A DNA stretch of 64,000 nt. Source: a virus. The translations under genes and the position numbers were made by a program. Under the pieces are notes generated by a model. It was not told where the DNA came from. It saw only the letters and a program-made list of their open reading frames with translations, and made no database searches. Below are positions 17,377-25,217 of this stretch, piece after piece (position 1 is the stretch's first letter; each line of letters begins with the position of its first letter). The stretch covers positions 62,001 through 126,000 of the IMG/VR virus record IMGVR_UViG_3300028840_001395; one strand, 5' to 3'.

Positions 17377-18973
17377 CAGACCTCCGAGCGACAGAAGCCT
17401 CGACCGTCAGGAGGGTCGAGGCCACCGACACCGCCGTCTCGATGACCGTCACCACCACATCCGCAGGGTCAATCACGGGCGGCTCATCACTCATGTTGCG
17501 GAACTTCAGGGCCTTGGCATCCCAGCCCTCCCAGCTTTCAAGCTCGCCATCTTCCAGAACCTTGCGGACGATGTAGGCCCCGTTCTCCCCGGCGTTCTCC
17601 GCCAGATACTCCAGGGGCTTCGTGAGAGCCTCGACCACGATGTTGGAACCCGCCTCCATCTCGTCCACGCAGTAGGCCATCTTCTCCCTGTCGGCCAAGA
17701 CCGCCAACCCAGCACGGAGGTAGGCGATACCCCCGCCGGGCACCACACCACCGTTCAGAGCCGCCTGGACGGAGCCCAACGCATCCTCGACCCGAGCCCG
17801 GCGCTCCTTGAGAGCAGCCTCGGTAGTCCCACCGACACGGAGAATGGCGATGCCTCCCGCCAGCTTGGAGATGCGCTCCTTGAGCCTGTCGGCATCGTAG
17901 TCCGAAGCACAGGACGCCTGCTCCGCCTTGAGCCACTCCATGCGCTCCTTGATACCCTCCTGAGCCTCGGGATACGCCTCGAAGAGGGTCGTCCGGGCCT
18001 TGATCGTCGCCTTCCGCACCGACCCGAACCACTCCTGCTGCCACTTGGTATGGTCGAGCCCGATCTCCTTGGACACGTAGGTTGCCCCCGAGAGGGCAGC
18101 GATGTCCTTGAGTTGCTCTGACTTGTGAGGCCCGAAGCCCGGAGCCTTGATGGCGCAGCACTGGACTACGCCCTGGTTGTGGTTGATCGCCATGACGGAA
18201 AGGGCCGGGCCTTCGACCTCCTGGGCTATCACGAGAAGCTCGTTCTTCTCGAAGCCCCCGGCGATCTCCATCATCTCCTTGATGTCGTCCAGGCTCACGA
18301 GCTTGGCGTCGATCACCGCGACCAGCGCCCCCTCGATGACCCGCTCCAGCTTCTCACCCGAGGCGAACACCGGACTGACGTAGCCTTGGTCGATCTCCAT
18401 CCCCTCCTTGAACTCCAGGATGGTCTCGACACCGTGGCTGTCCTCGATGGACAGCGTGCCGTCCTTCCCCACTGCCATGCAGCCCTCGGCCATGTTCTCG
18501 GCAATCTCTTCGTCGCCGTTGCTGGCGATGAGGGCGACCTGGTGGAGATCCTCCTTGGTCTCGACCGGGACGGAGAAGTCCCTGATGAAGCTGGTGGCGA
18601 TATCACGGACATCCCGCATCCCCTTGACCAGGTTCACGGGCGACATCCCTGCCGTGATGCGCTTGTGCCCCTCTCGGAGAAGCTCCGCCGTGAGGATGGC
18701 GGCGGAGGTCGTCCCGTCACCCACCTCATCATTGACCCGGACACAGGCTCCCTTCAAGAGCTGACAGCCCTGGTTCTCCAGGGGGTCTTCCAGGTCAAGC
18801 TCTCGGGCGACGGTCACGCCATCCTTGGTCGCCAGGAGGCCCATCGCCCTGTCCAGGATCGCGGTTCGTCCCGCAGGGCCATAGGTTCCAGAAACGGTCT
18901 TGGCGAGCTTCAGAGCACCGTCGAGGATCTTCTCTCGGGCGGCCAGGCCAATTTCGATCTCACGTCCGTCCAT
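17363..18973 (-). CDS. groEL: GroEL-family chaperonin
   Basis: 536 residues, near the usual ~545. Diagnostic stretches are present: TYGPAGRTAIL near residue 30, the nucleotide loop VGDGTTSAAIL near 86, GGTTEAALKERRARVEDAL near 400 including the catalytic-type Asp, and GGVVPGGGIAYLRA near 430. The C-terminus lacks the GGM repeats of bacterial GroEL. Start ATG 18973 has GGGAG 6 nt upstream. It would fold phage proteins, as the chaperonins of some large phages do. No GroES gene is visible in the window, so it may use the host co-chaperonin or none. Confidence 0.95.
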   Translation of the reverse strand: MDGREIEIGLAAREKILDGALKLAKTVSGTYGPAGRTAILDRAMGLLATKDGVTVARELDLEDPLENQGCQLLKGACVRVNDEVGDGTTSAAILTAELLREGHKRITAGMSPVNLVKGMRDVRDIATSFIRDFSVPVETKEDLHQVALIASNGDEEIAENMAEGCMAVGKDGTLSIEDSHGVETILEFKEGMEIDQGYVSPVFASGEKLERVIEGALVAVIDAKLVSLDDIKEMMEIAGGFEKNELLVIAQEVEGPALSVMAINHNQGVVQCCAIKAPGFGPHKSEQLKDIAALSGATYVSKEIGLDHTKWQQEWFGSVRKATIKARTTLFEAYPEAQEGIKERMEWLKAEQASCASDYDADRLKERISKLAGGIAILRVGGTTEAALKERRARVEDALGSVQAALNGGVVPGGGIAYLRAGLAVLADREKMAYCVDEMEAGSNIVVEALTKPLEYLAENAGENGAYIVRKVLEDGELESWEGWDAKALKFRNMSDEPPVIDPADVVVTVIETAVSVASTLLTVEASVARRSDGSP

Positions 18974-19024
18974 CGGTCACTCCCATGCGCGAGGTGTACT
19001 CGGCTATCATACCCGCACGGGAGT

Positions 19025-21982
19025 CTACTTGATCTTCCTCTTCCCTGTATATCCCAGCGCCTTGCGGAACTCCTTGACGGCCTTGACCCACTTGGCCCGC
19101 GTGGTGGGGATGCGCTTCAACTCGTAGAAGAAGCGAGTGTTGTCCATGATGCCCCGGTAGAGGGTCTTGTCCTTGTCGGACTTCGCGGCAACTCCTGTAA
19201 AGAAATCAATGGCTTTGTTCTTCTGGGCCTTGGTCTTCAGCTCCGAGATCTGCCCCTTGAACTCATCGACGGCATCATCGAGTCGGGTGTAGAACTCGAT
19301 GTCATCCATCGCGTGGAAGTCGAAGTCCTTGGGATTCTGCTTCACCACCCGGCCATGCCCGAAGTCCCGGTCACCGAACCCCTGCTCCCTCAGCTCCCTG
19401 AGTGCGTGCTGCAATTTGGGGTCATCCTCACGGAAGCCCTGGCTCCTGGGATTCATCCATTGCTGATACTGGGGTGTCCGCAGCTTCTTCGGAGGCAGAC
19501 CCGCCTTGCCACCCACTGCATCGGAGAGGAAGCTCTGGGCGAAATGCTGGCTCTCATGCCGGACGATTCTCCGAAGCTGGTTGCGGCTCCAGTCGTAGAT
19601 GCTGTTGGGCAGCGTGATCTTCATCGTCCTGATGATGTCCGCCCAGGTCGCCAAGGCCCCGGGGATCTCATCAGTGGTCAGGATGACTCTGACCTTCTGG
19701 AAGGGGGTGATTGGCTTGCCCGCCTTGAGGGCCTTGACCTCGGCCCGGAGATCCTTGAGTTCTTGGATCTCGATCTTCCTGAGCTTGGCCAGGCCAGGAT
19801 CTAGCTTCTCACCCCGAGCCTTGAGGGCCTTGATCTTCTTCTCGTCGTCCTTGTTCCACTGCTCCCGCATCTTCAGCCGCTTCTCTGCTCCGGCCAGATA
19901 CTTCTTGATGCGGCCCTGGTCGGCCAGGATGCCCTCGTACTTCCAGCCCTTCAGGAGCGGGGCCACCTCAAACTCCCGCTCCACGTTGCCGGGGGTGGCC
20001 TTCTTGTACTCGGACACCTGGAACTTCTTGAGGTGGGCCTTCTCCTTCTCCAGACGCTCGTTCTCCCCAGCCCCCCACATCTGCTGGGCGTTGACCCGTT
20101 CCTCGATGCCCTTGAACATGCGATCCATCGTGGCGGCGAGCTTGCCCTCACGGTAGAGCTTGTAGAAGTCCCGCGACTTGATGCCGGGTCGCCCGGGGAC
20201 ACCCACGGCTGTCCAGGCGAACTGGCTGGTCACCAGATGCACGATGCTGTTCTTGCCCTTCTGGCCCGCGTACATCTCCCAGAGGGCCTTGGGCTTGGTC
20301 TTCGCTCGGAGGGCCTTGCGGAACGCGGTGAAGGCCTTCTTGATCTTCTGGCCTTCCTTCTTCTTCTCGATGTCCAACTGGCGGTTGTATTCCATGCTCT
20401 TGTCGATGTCCGCCATGATCTTCGTGGCAGCTACCGACAAGGCCCACTTGGAGATCTCTTCGACCATCAAGGGCGGGGCTTCCAGGCGACCCGACGTGCG
20501 CTGGCTTGTCGCTCCAATCCACCTGGCGGCGACCCGGACAGCCACATCCTCATCTTCCAGGTCATCGAGGATGTCCTGCAACGAAGCCGTCTTGCCCAGC
20601 GCCTTCTGCACGAAGGTCTGGGGGTCGAATAGCAGCTTGGTCTTGCCGCCCAGGATGGCCTTCTCCAACGTGTCGGCCACTCCGCCTTGGCTCAGGAAGC
20701 GCAAGATGATCTCGGGGTTCACGTAGGAGCGGATGGTCGTCGCCACATCCTCGTGGCTCAACGCCTCCTGGGCCTTGTGGTAGGCCGCGTCGAGCGTCGC
20801 TGCGATCTCCTGGGCGACCCGTTCGGCCAGGTCGTCACCCTGCTTCTTGGAGAAGCCCTTGATTCTGGCGTAGAGTTCGGCCTGAGCTTCGCGCAGGTTG
20901 TCGAGGACGGTCTCGGTCGCCTTGAGCTTGCGGAAGTCGGTCGGGGAGAAGTCCCCGAGCTGCTCCCGAAAGTACCGCTGCAGGTCGGTGTAGGTGAACT
21001 GCTGACCCTTGGAGGTCGTGAAGATGAACTTCGACCCGCCCTTCTTCGCCTTCTCCACGTAGTCCTTGAGGATCTTGACGATGGAGGCGTCCGAGAGGTT
21101 GGCGACGTTGGTGCCGCCCTTCTTTCCGAGGAACTCCATCGTGACGAAGTTGTTTCGGACGAACTTGACGTGCTTGGGGCCGAGGGTGATGGCCCCGAAG
21201 GTCTCGATCTCGACCTCCTTGCCGTCCTGAATCTTGACGACCTTGTTGCCCTCCTTGCCGGGCCGGATGCCAGTCTCCATGATGATGGCGGTGATGAGGG
21301 CAGCCATCTGGGTCAGTTCATCGCTGCTCTTGAGGTCTTTCTTCACCTGGCGGGCGATCTTGTTGTAGTGCTTGATGAGCTTGTGCATTTTCTGGATCTT
21401 CTTCGCCAGCGTCAGATGCTCGTTCTCGAAGCGGTCGGTGACCTTGGAGATCACCCCGCTCTCGTCCACCTCAACCACGATGTTCTTCGGCAGGAACGCC
21501 CGGATGTCCTCGGGCACGACCTCCCGCAAGGGGGCCTGACTCTCCGCGATGGCGATGGCCTCAAAGCCCTTGTCGGCCTGCTTGCCGACCTCGACCAGCA
21601 CCTTCTTGAGCGGGAACTTGTTGGGGTAGCAGAGCCGGTTCCTCGCCTGATACAAGACCTGGGAGCGCCACGACTTCGCCTTGGGATTCTGTGCCTCTGA
21701 CCCTATCCAGGTGTTCAGGTAGTTCTCGACCTGGGGGAGCACCTTGATCATCTTGATGAAGACCCGTCCCCTGCGGGAGAGGCTCACCTTGTCCTTGCCG
21801 GGCTGGGCGGCGTTGGCCTGGTCAGCGTAGGGCTGCAGCTCCTTCAGGAGCGCCTTGAAGGCATTGAGAGCGCCCTTGATGTGCTTCTCACGGGCCTTGA
21901 TGTCCGCCTGCCAGGCCCGGCTCTCGGGCGTAGGACGCCGAGCACAGACCCAACGGGCAGCTACTCGGGAGGCCGTGGTCAT
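19025..21982 (-). CDS. Topoisomerase IB-like domain fused to HExxH metallopeptidase-like domain
   Basis: 985 residues. Start ATG 21982 in an ATGA overlap. Opens with MTTASRVAARW. Residues ~200-430 carry type IB topoisomerase signatures: METGIRPGKE with the first catalytic Arg near 237, LGPKHVKF...MEFLGKKGG, FSPTDFRKLKAT (compare the family's KDFRTW), and SYVNPEIILRF near 419, which matches the SYIHP site of the nucleophilic Tyr. A second RVAARWIGATSQ near 484 separates this from a charged, helical half. That half contains RRIVRHESQHFAQSF (HExxH zinc motif, H-E-S-Q-H near 811) and a distal FDFHAMDDIEFYTR. Role: relaxing DNA, and possibly a peptidase. The fusion is unusual. Confidence 0.75.
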   Translation of the reverse strand: MTTASRVAARWVCARRPTPESRAWQADIKAREKHIKGALNAFKALLKELQPYADQANAAQPGKDKVSLSRRGRVFIKMIKVLPQVENYLNTWIGSEAQNPKAKSWRSQVLYQARNRLCYPNKFPLKKVLVEVGKQADKGFEAIAIAESQAPLREVVPEDIRAFLPKNIVVEVDESGVISKVTDRFENEHLTLAKKIQKMHKLIKHYNKIARQVKKDLKSSDELTQMAALITAIIMETGIRPGKEGNKVVKIQDGKEVEIETFGAITLGPKHVKFVRNNFVTMEFLGKKGGTNVANLSDASIVKILKDYVEKAKKGGSKFIFTTSKGQQFTYTDLQRYFREQLGDFSPTDFRKLKATETVLDNLREAQAELYARIKGFSKKQGDDLAERVAQEIAATLDAAYHKAQEALSHEDVATTIRSYVNPEIILRFLSQGGVADTLEKAILGGKTKLLFDPQTFVQKALGKTASLQDILDDLEDEDVAVRVAARWIGATSQRTSGRLEAPPLMVEEISKWALSVAATKIMADIDKSMEYNRQLDIEKKKEGQKIKKAFTAFRKALRAKTKPKALWEMYAGQKGKNSIVHLVTSQFAWTAVGVPGRPGIKSRDFYKLYREGKLAATMDRMFKGIEERVNAQQMWGAGENERLEKEKAHLKKFQVSEYKKATPGNVEREFEVAPLLKGWKYEGILADQGRIKKYLAGAEKRLKMREQWNKDDEKKIKALKARGEKLDPGLAKLRKIEIQELKDLRAEVKALKAGKPITPFQKVRVILTTDEIPGALATWADIIRTMKITLPNSIYDWSRNQLRRIVRHESQHFAQSFLSDAVGGKAGLPPKKLRTPQYQQWMNPRSQGFREDDPKLQHALRELREQGFGDRDFGHGRVVKQNPKDFDFHAMDDIEFYTRLDDAVDEFKGQISELKTKAQKNKAIDFFTGVAAKSDKDKTLYRGIMDNTRFFYELKRIPTTRAKWVKAVKEFRKALGYTGKRKIK

Positions 21983-22575
21983 CCCAGCCTGCGGAGCCAG
22001 CGGGCAGCGACCCTCGTTGCCACGACCTTGCGCCACTTCGACCAGCCCTCGTCAGCCAACCCTTGCACATCTTCTTCGGTGCAGACCACCTCATGGGGGG
22101 TCGCCCGGACAGGATGGGCCACGAAAGACTTGTCGAGGCCCTCCACGAAGCGAGCGATCTTCTTGATGTTGTGGAGGTTGTCCTCCCAGACATGGACGGT
22201 ATCGATCTGGGGATGCTTGGCCAGGATACCAGATACCACGGCCACCTTGTAGCCGCCCGTCGAGTCCCCGGGGTTCAGATAGACCTCATCGAAGTTGAGT
22301 CCCGCCTGCTTGAGCAGTTCACCGACACGCAGGCGGTGGGCGCTCTGAAGAGGGCGACCTGTGCAGAGGATGGCCCAGGTGTCCCGGTCGCTGATGCTCT
22401 GCTTGGCTGCCTGGACGGTCTTGCCGATCCACCAGTCGCGGCCCGGCTTGAGGGGAACGCAGGGAGGCCCCAGTGACTCGGGGGCCATGATCCAAGAGTC
22501 CTTGCCCCACCAGTCGGGGCGCTGTGGCGACCGGAAGAGAGTGCCGTCGAAGTCGTAGAGGTGGAGTTCGGCCAT
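21979..22575 (-). CDS. HAD-superfamily protein of Swiss-army-knife (HAD_SAK) type with C-terminal RVAARW
   Basis: 198 residues. HAD motif I is LYDFDGTLFRSP at the N-terminus; WW pairs and ILCTGRP (motif II-like) follow, then LNFDEVYLNP, a Lys in GGYKVAVV and VHVWEDNLHNIKK (motif IV-like). This pattern matches the HAD_SAK group, some members of which belong to RNA-repair proteins. The last residues are VVATRVAARWLRRLG, the motif shared by this operon, here at the extreme C-terminus. Overlaps the next start by 4 nt. Likely a phosphatase or hydrolase; substrate unknown. Confidence 0.7.
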   Translation of the reverse strand: MAELHLYDFDGTLFRSPQRPDWWGKDSWIMAPESLGPPCVPLKPGRDWWIGKTVQAAKQSISDRDTWAILCTGRPLQSAHRLRVGELLKQAGLNFDEVYLNPGDSTGGYKVAVVSGILAKHPQIDTVHVWEDNLHNIKKIARFVEGLDKSFVAHPVRATPHEVVCTEEDVQGLADEGWSKWRKVVATRVAARWLRRLG

Positions 22576-22841
22576 CAGATCTTCATCCGCTTGAGCTTGG
22601 CGATCTGCGGCCCCAGAATCTTGCCGACCTGGCGCATGACGCTGGCGGACTCTGCCACGTCGGGATGTCCATCGGCCAGGCCCGGAGTGCGGCCCTTGGG
22701 TGCCCAGTGGATGAGGACTTCCTCGATGTCATCGAGGGCCTTGTCGAGCTTCTTGACGCCCCAGTCGAGTTCCTTCTGGGCTTCGGTTGCCCCCTGGCGC
22801 TGAAGATGGCGGGCGGCGACTTTCTTGGCGAGGGCATCCAT
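22575..22841 (-). CDS. Small operon-leading protein with KVAARHLQRQG motif
   Basis: 88 residues. GGAGG lies 6 nt before ATG 22841. Begins MDALAKKVAARHLQRQGA, another copy of the operon's motif, followed by a helical body (LDWGVKKLDKALDDIEEVL). TGATG overlap with the HAD gene. No family recognised. It is the first gene of the 19.0-22.8 kb unit; no strong promoter is obvious upstream. Confidence 0.7.
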   Translation of the reverse strand: MDALAKKVAARHLQRQGATEAQKELDWGVKKLDKALDDIEEVLIHWAPKGRTPGLADGHPDVAESASVMRQVGKILGPQIAKLKRMKI

Positions 22842-22894
22842 CGGGAACCTCCGTGGCTCTACACGGGAGCGAATCATAGGGAATCTACCGACAT

Positions 22895-22928
22895 CATCTT
22901 ATCTCTCGGGCCTCCGAAGTAGTCTGGG
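22895..22928 (+). promoter_or_regulatory. Phage-type promoter before plus tRNA array
   Basis: CTTA at 22898, 15-bp spacer, AAGTAGTCTGGG. One mismatch to the window consensus. Lies just upstream of a sigma70-like promoter. Confidence 0.7.
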
Positions 22929-22940
22929 CGAAAAAAGTGC

Positions 22941-22968
22941 TTGACAACTTTGCCCAGAGGTGTATCCT
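22941..22968 (+). promoter_or_regulatory. Sigma70-like promoter of plus tRNA array
   Basis: TTGACA, 16-bp spacer, TATCCT. Strongest -35 in the window together with 61866-61871; transcription would start near 22975. Confidence 0.7.
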
Positions 22969-22996
22969 GGGAAGCCACGAAAGGGAACGACCCGAG

Positions 22997-23098
22997 ATGA
23001 ACCGCTTGTTTACCACCACCTCAACGACCACACTGAGCCTTACCTGGCTCAGCCGGTCGTACCTGTCCGAGCGCAGGCCGGAGGTGGTGAGCGGGTAG
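22997..23098 (+). CDS. Possible Thr/Ser-rich leader peptide
   Basis: 33 codons starting about 22 nt after the presumed transcription start: MNRLFTTTSTTTLSLTWLSR and onward. Seven Thr and six Ser codons, with two runs of three Thr. The layout (promoter, short amino-acid-biased ORF, hairpin at 23123-23157, then genes) is that of an amino-acid attenuator such as thrL, and the peptide resembles thrL in style. Against it: the ribosome site is poor (AAGGG about 12 nt upstream) and the downstream genes are tRNAs, not biosynthetic enzymes. Confidence 0.3.
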   Translation: MNRLFTTTSTTTLSLTWLSRSYLSERRPEVVSG

Positions 23099-23122
23099 TT
23101 CCTACGCCAAGTGAGAACACCC

Positions 23123-23157
23123 GAAACCCCCTCCGGCGACTGGCCGGAGGGGGTTTC
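23123..23157 (+). terminator. 14-bp perfect hairpin in leader (terminator or attenuator)
   Basis: Arms 23123-23136 and 23144-23157 pair perfectly around a 7-nt loop; the stem is GC-rich with AAA/TTT at its base and no further U-run. The rest of 22842-23245 holds two promoters, the leader ORF and the repeat below; no other gene is seen. Confidence 0.5.
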
Positions 23158-23163
23158 GTGCTT

Positions 23164-23205
23164 AGAGGGCCTGAGAGTGGGCCGCGACCTTTGACAAGTG
23201 AATAG
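23164..23205 (+). repeat. Array-leader repeat, copy A
   Basis: AGGGCCTGAGAGTGGGCC then TTTGACAAGTGAATAG. The same sequence with few changes occurs on the minus strand at 61103-61152, before the minus tRNA array; part of it is at 46080-46107. Confidence 0.7.
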
Positions 23206-23245
23206 GATTTCCCGTGCTGACGGAATGCCACTGCCGTCAGCACAT

Positions 23246-23332
23246 GCTGGGATGGCGGAATTGGTAGACGCGCCGGTTCGAGAGGCCGGTGGACTTAGTG
23301 CCGTGGGGGTTCGACTCCCCCTCCCAGCACCA
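23246..23332 (+). tRNA. tRNA-Leu (anticodon GAG, C33)
   Basis: Leu-type D arm, long variable arm, 7-bp acceptor GCTGGGA/TCCCAGC, encoded CCA. Anticodon loop TCGAGAG reads GAG but has C instead of the near-universal U at position 33, so identity is less sure than for its neighbours. Confidence 0.75.
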
Positions 23333-23334
23333 AT

Positions 23335-23427
23335 GGAGAGGCAAGCCGATGGGTGACGGCAGCCGCTTGGAAAGCGGTCGAGGTCTGTTGAAGGCCCTTG
23401 AGGGTTCGACTCCCTCTCTCTCCGCCA
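23335..23427 (+). tRNA. tRNA-Ser (GGA)
   Basis: Long variable arm, loop TTGGAAA, encoded CCA. Confidence 0.9.
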
Positions 23428-23439
23428 AAGAAACGCAGT

Positions 23440-23528
23440 GCTGGGGTGGCGGAATGGTAGACGCGCCAGGCTCAGAACCTGGTGGGACGCAAGTGCCCGT
23501 GGGAGTTCGACTCTCCCCCTCAGCACCA
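23440..23528 (+). tRNA. tRNA-Leu (CAG)
   Basis: Stem CCAGG/CCTGG with loop CTCAGAA; long variable arm; CCA encoded. Confidence 0.92.
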
Positions 23529-23530
23529 AC

Positions 23531-23620
23531 GGAAGGTCAAGCAGATTGGCGACTGCAGCGGCTTGCTAAGCCGTCGAGGTGTAAAAGCCCTTGGGGGTTC
23601 GACTCCCCCACCTTCCGCCA
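23531..23620 (+). tRNA. tRNA-Ser (GCU)
   Basis: Loop TTGCTAA, long variable arm, CCA encoded. Confidence 0.92.
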
Positions 23621-23630
23621 ACTTCGCTAC

Positions 23631-23706
23631 AGGGGGCGCTCTGGGTAAGCGGGCTGGTCTCCAAAACCGGCTGATCTGGGGAGTTCGATTCTCCCGCCCC
23701 CTGCCA
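23631..23706 (+). tRNA. tRNA-Trp (CCA)
   Basis: Stem CTGGT/ACCGG, loop CTCCAAA; acceptor AGGGGGC/GCCCCCT; CCA encoded. Confidence 0.9.
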
Positions 23707-23723
23707 GATGATGCAAAGCGCGT

Positions 23724-23809
23724 GCGGTGGTGGTGGAATGGTAGACACGCCAGCTTGAGGGGCTGGTCCTGGAAACAGGGTGGAGGTTCGACTCCTCTTC
23801 ACCGCACCA
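23724..23809 (+). tRNA. tRNA-Leu (GAG)
   Basis: Stem CCAGC/GCTGG, loop TTGAGGG with normal U33; CCA encoded. Second GAG reader in the array. Confidence 0.92.
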
Positions 23810-23817
23810 ATCTTCGT

Positions 23818-23892
23818 GCTGGGGTAGCTCATTGGTAGAGCACCTGAGTGAAGCCCAGGGTGTAGGTGGTTCGATTCCACTCCCCAGCACCA
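23818..23892 (+). tRNA. tRNA-Phe (GAA), weak anticodon stem
   Basis: Good D and T arms and CCA; loop GTGAAGC gives GAA, but the last anticodon-stem pair is A-C. Confidence 0.75.
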
Positions 23893-23903
23893 CAAACTTC
23901 GTT

Positions 23904-23980
<77 letters not shown>

Positions 23981-23989
23981 AGACCCGTT

Positions 23990-24076
23990 CGGAGAGTTGA
24001 GCAGTGTGGTGAGCTTAGCGGGCTGTAACCCCGTGGCCGATTGGCTTTGGAGGTTCGATTCCTCTCTCTCCGACCA
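23990..24076 (+). tRNA. tRNA-Tyr (GUA)
   Basis: Stem GCGGG/CCCGT, loop CTGTAAC, long variable arm, CCA encoded. Confidence 0.9.
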
Positions 24077-24085
24077 AGAACGCAT

Positions 24086-24173
24086 GGCGCGGGAAGCGTG
24101 TGGCTGGGACCGCCGGTTGACTGTAAATCAACTGCCTGATGGCTGAGGGGTTCGATTCCTCACCGCGCCACCA
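24086..24173 (+). tRNA. tRNA-Tyr (GUA)
   Basis: Stem GTTGA/TCAAC, loop CTGTAAA, acceptor GGCGCGG/CCGCGCC; sequence clearly different from the preceding Tyr gene. Confidence 0.92.
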
Positions 24174-24195
24174 ACTTCGGGGGTATCATGCCCTC

Positions 24196-24666
24196 ATGAG
24201 CGTCTGGTTCCACGGAACGACCCAGGAGAACGCCGAGAAGATCCTACAAGAGGGCTTCCAGCCCGGCACCTACTTCGGTGAGCACCTGGAGGATGCTGTC
24301 CACTTCGGCGGTGGGTTCGTCTTTGAGGTGTACTTCAAGGAGGCACCCTCCAAGAACTGGCAGTGGCGCTGCTCCGAGGTCATCCCCGTGAGCGCGATCC
24401 TCAACCTCATCAGGTATCAACCCGAGGTCGTTCACTGGAGTCCAGAAGCAGCCCGCCGGATGAAGGCGGATCACTTCGAGGAGGAAGGCTACACCATCTG
24501 TGACACCTGCGATGGCAGAGGTCAGATGGAAGCCTACCCGCCCCTCACCCACTGGCGCGACCGGGAGAAATGCACCCTCTGCCCCGACTGTAGGGGGTAT
24601 GGCTCCCCAGACAAACGCGACGCCTGGGATGAAATGTCCAGGAAGATGGAAGAGGCAAAGGGTTAA
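24196..24666 (+). CDS. ADP-ribosyltransferase-like protein with DnaJ-type zinc motif
   Basis: 156 residues. The start WFHGTTQENAEKILQEGF and GTYFGEHLEDAVHFGGG follow the PARP/ART-fold pattern (H-G-T, helix, then a Y-F/G turn and second helix); a glutamate in VFEVYF or the later VVHWSPEAARR would be the candidate catalytic acid. The C-terminal third has CDTCDGRG and CTLCPDCRGYG, a DnaJ-like CxxCxGxG zinc site. It sits among tRNA genes and its stop codon abuts tRNA-Leu(UAA) with no gap. It could modify a protein, RNA or NAD-linked target; assignment is from fold pattern only. Alternative: an uncharacterised phage family. Confidence 0.5.
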   Translation: MSVWFHGTTQENAEKILQEGFQPGTYFGEHLEDAVHFGGGFVFEVYFKEAPSKNWQWRCSEVIPVSAILNLIRYQPEVVHWSPEAARRMKADHFEEEGYTICDTCDGRGQMEAYPPLTHWRDREKCTLCPDCRGYGSPDKRDAWDEMSRKMEEAKG

Positions 24667-24752
24667 GGCCCTGTGGCGGAATTGGGAGACGCGCCCGCCT
24701 TAAAACTGGGTGTCCTAGCGGCGTCCGGGTTCGAGTCCCGGCGGGGCCACCA
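24667..24752 (+). tRNA. tRNA-Leu (UAA)
   Basis: Leu D arm, loop CTTAAAA, CCA encoded. Begins the base after the stop codon of the previous gene; lower part of anticodon stem has mismatches. Confidence 0.8.
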
Positions 24753-24757
24753 CCTGC

Positions 24758-24836
24758 GAGGGGCGGAGCCAGTCATTGCCGTAGGCTGGCGGGTAGGCAA
24801 AACGGGCCAGGGTTCGAGTCCCTCAGCCCCTCATCA
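24758..24836 (+). ncRNA. tRNA-like element without clear anticodon arm
   Basis: Acceptor GAGGGGC/GCCCCTC, D stem AGCC/GGCT and a T arm with TTCGAGT are present, but the middle does not give a 5-bp anticodon stem with a 7-nt loop, and the 3' end is TCA not CCA. Possibly a decayed tRNA. Confidence 0.45.
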
Positions 24837-24851
24837 AGACGCTTTGCGTGT

Positions 24852-24938
24852 GCGAGGGTGGCGGAATTGGTAGACGCGCCGGTCTTAGGAGCCGGTGTCC
24901 TCCGTGGCGTAGGGGTTCAAGTCCCCTCTCTCGCACCA
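24852..24938 (+). tRNA. tRNA-Leu (UAG)
   Basis: Stem CCGGT/GCCGG, loop CTTAGGA, CCA encoded. Confidence 0.92.
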
Positions 24939-24946
24939 TCTTCGTT

Positions 24947-25032
24947 GCCAGAGTGGCGGAATGGTAGACGCGGCTGGCTCAAACCCAGTTGTCCGAAAGG
25001 GCGTGAAGGTTCGACTCCTTTCTCTGGCACCA
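24947..25032 (+). tRNA. tRNA-Leu (CAA)
   Basis: Stem GCTGG/CCAGT, loop CTCAAAC, CCA encoded. Confidence 0.92.
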
Positions 25033-25044
25033 ACTTCGATCAAT

Positions 25045-25119
25045 GCCAACGTGGCTCAAAGGTAGAGCAGTCGCCTCGTAAGCGACAGGTTGTCGGTTCA
25101 AGTCCGACCGTTGGCTCCA
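25045..25119 (+). tRNA. tRNA-Thr (CGU)
   Basis: Stem GTCGC/GCGAC, loop CTCGTAA, acceptor GCCAACG/CGTTGGC, CCA encoded. Confidence 0.93.
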
Positions 25120-25126
25120 GATTCGT

Positions 25127-25202
25127 GCCAGTGTAGCTCAGTTGGTAGAGCGCCTCCCTTGTAAGGAGGATGTCGCGGGTTCGATCCCTGTCACTGGCTC
25201 CA
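25127..25202 (+). tRNA. tRNA-Thr (UGU)
   Basis: Stem CCTCC/GGAGG, loop CTTGTAA, CCA encoded. Confidence 0.93.
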
Positions 25203-25217
25203 CGGTATAATCCCCAG

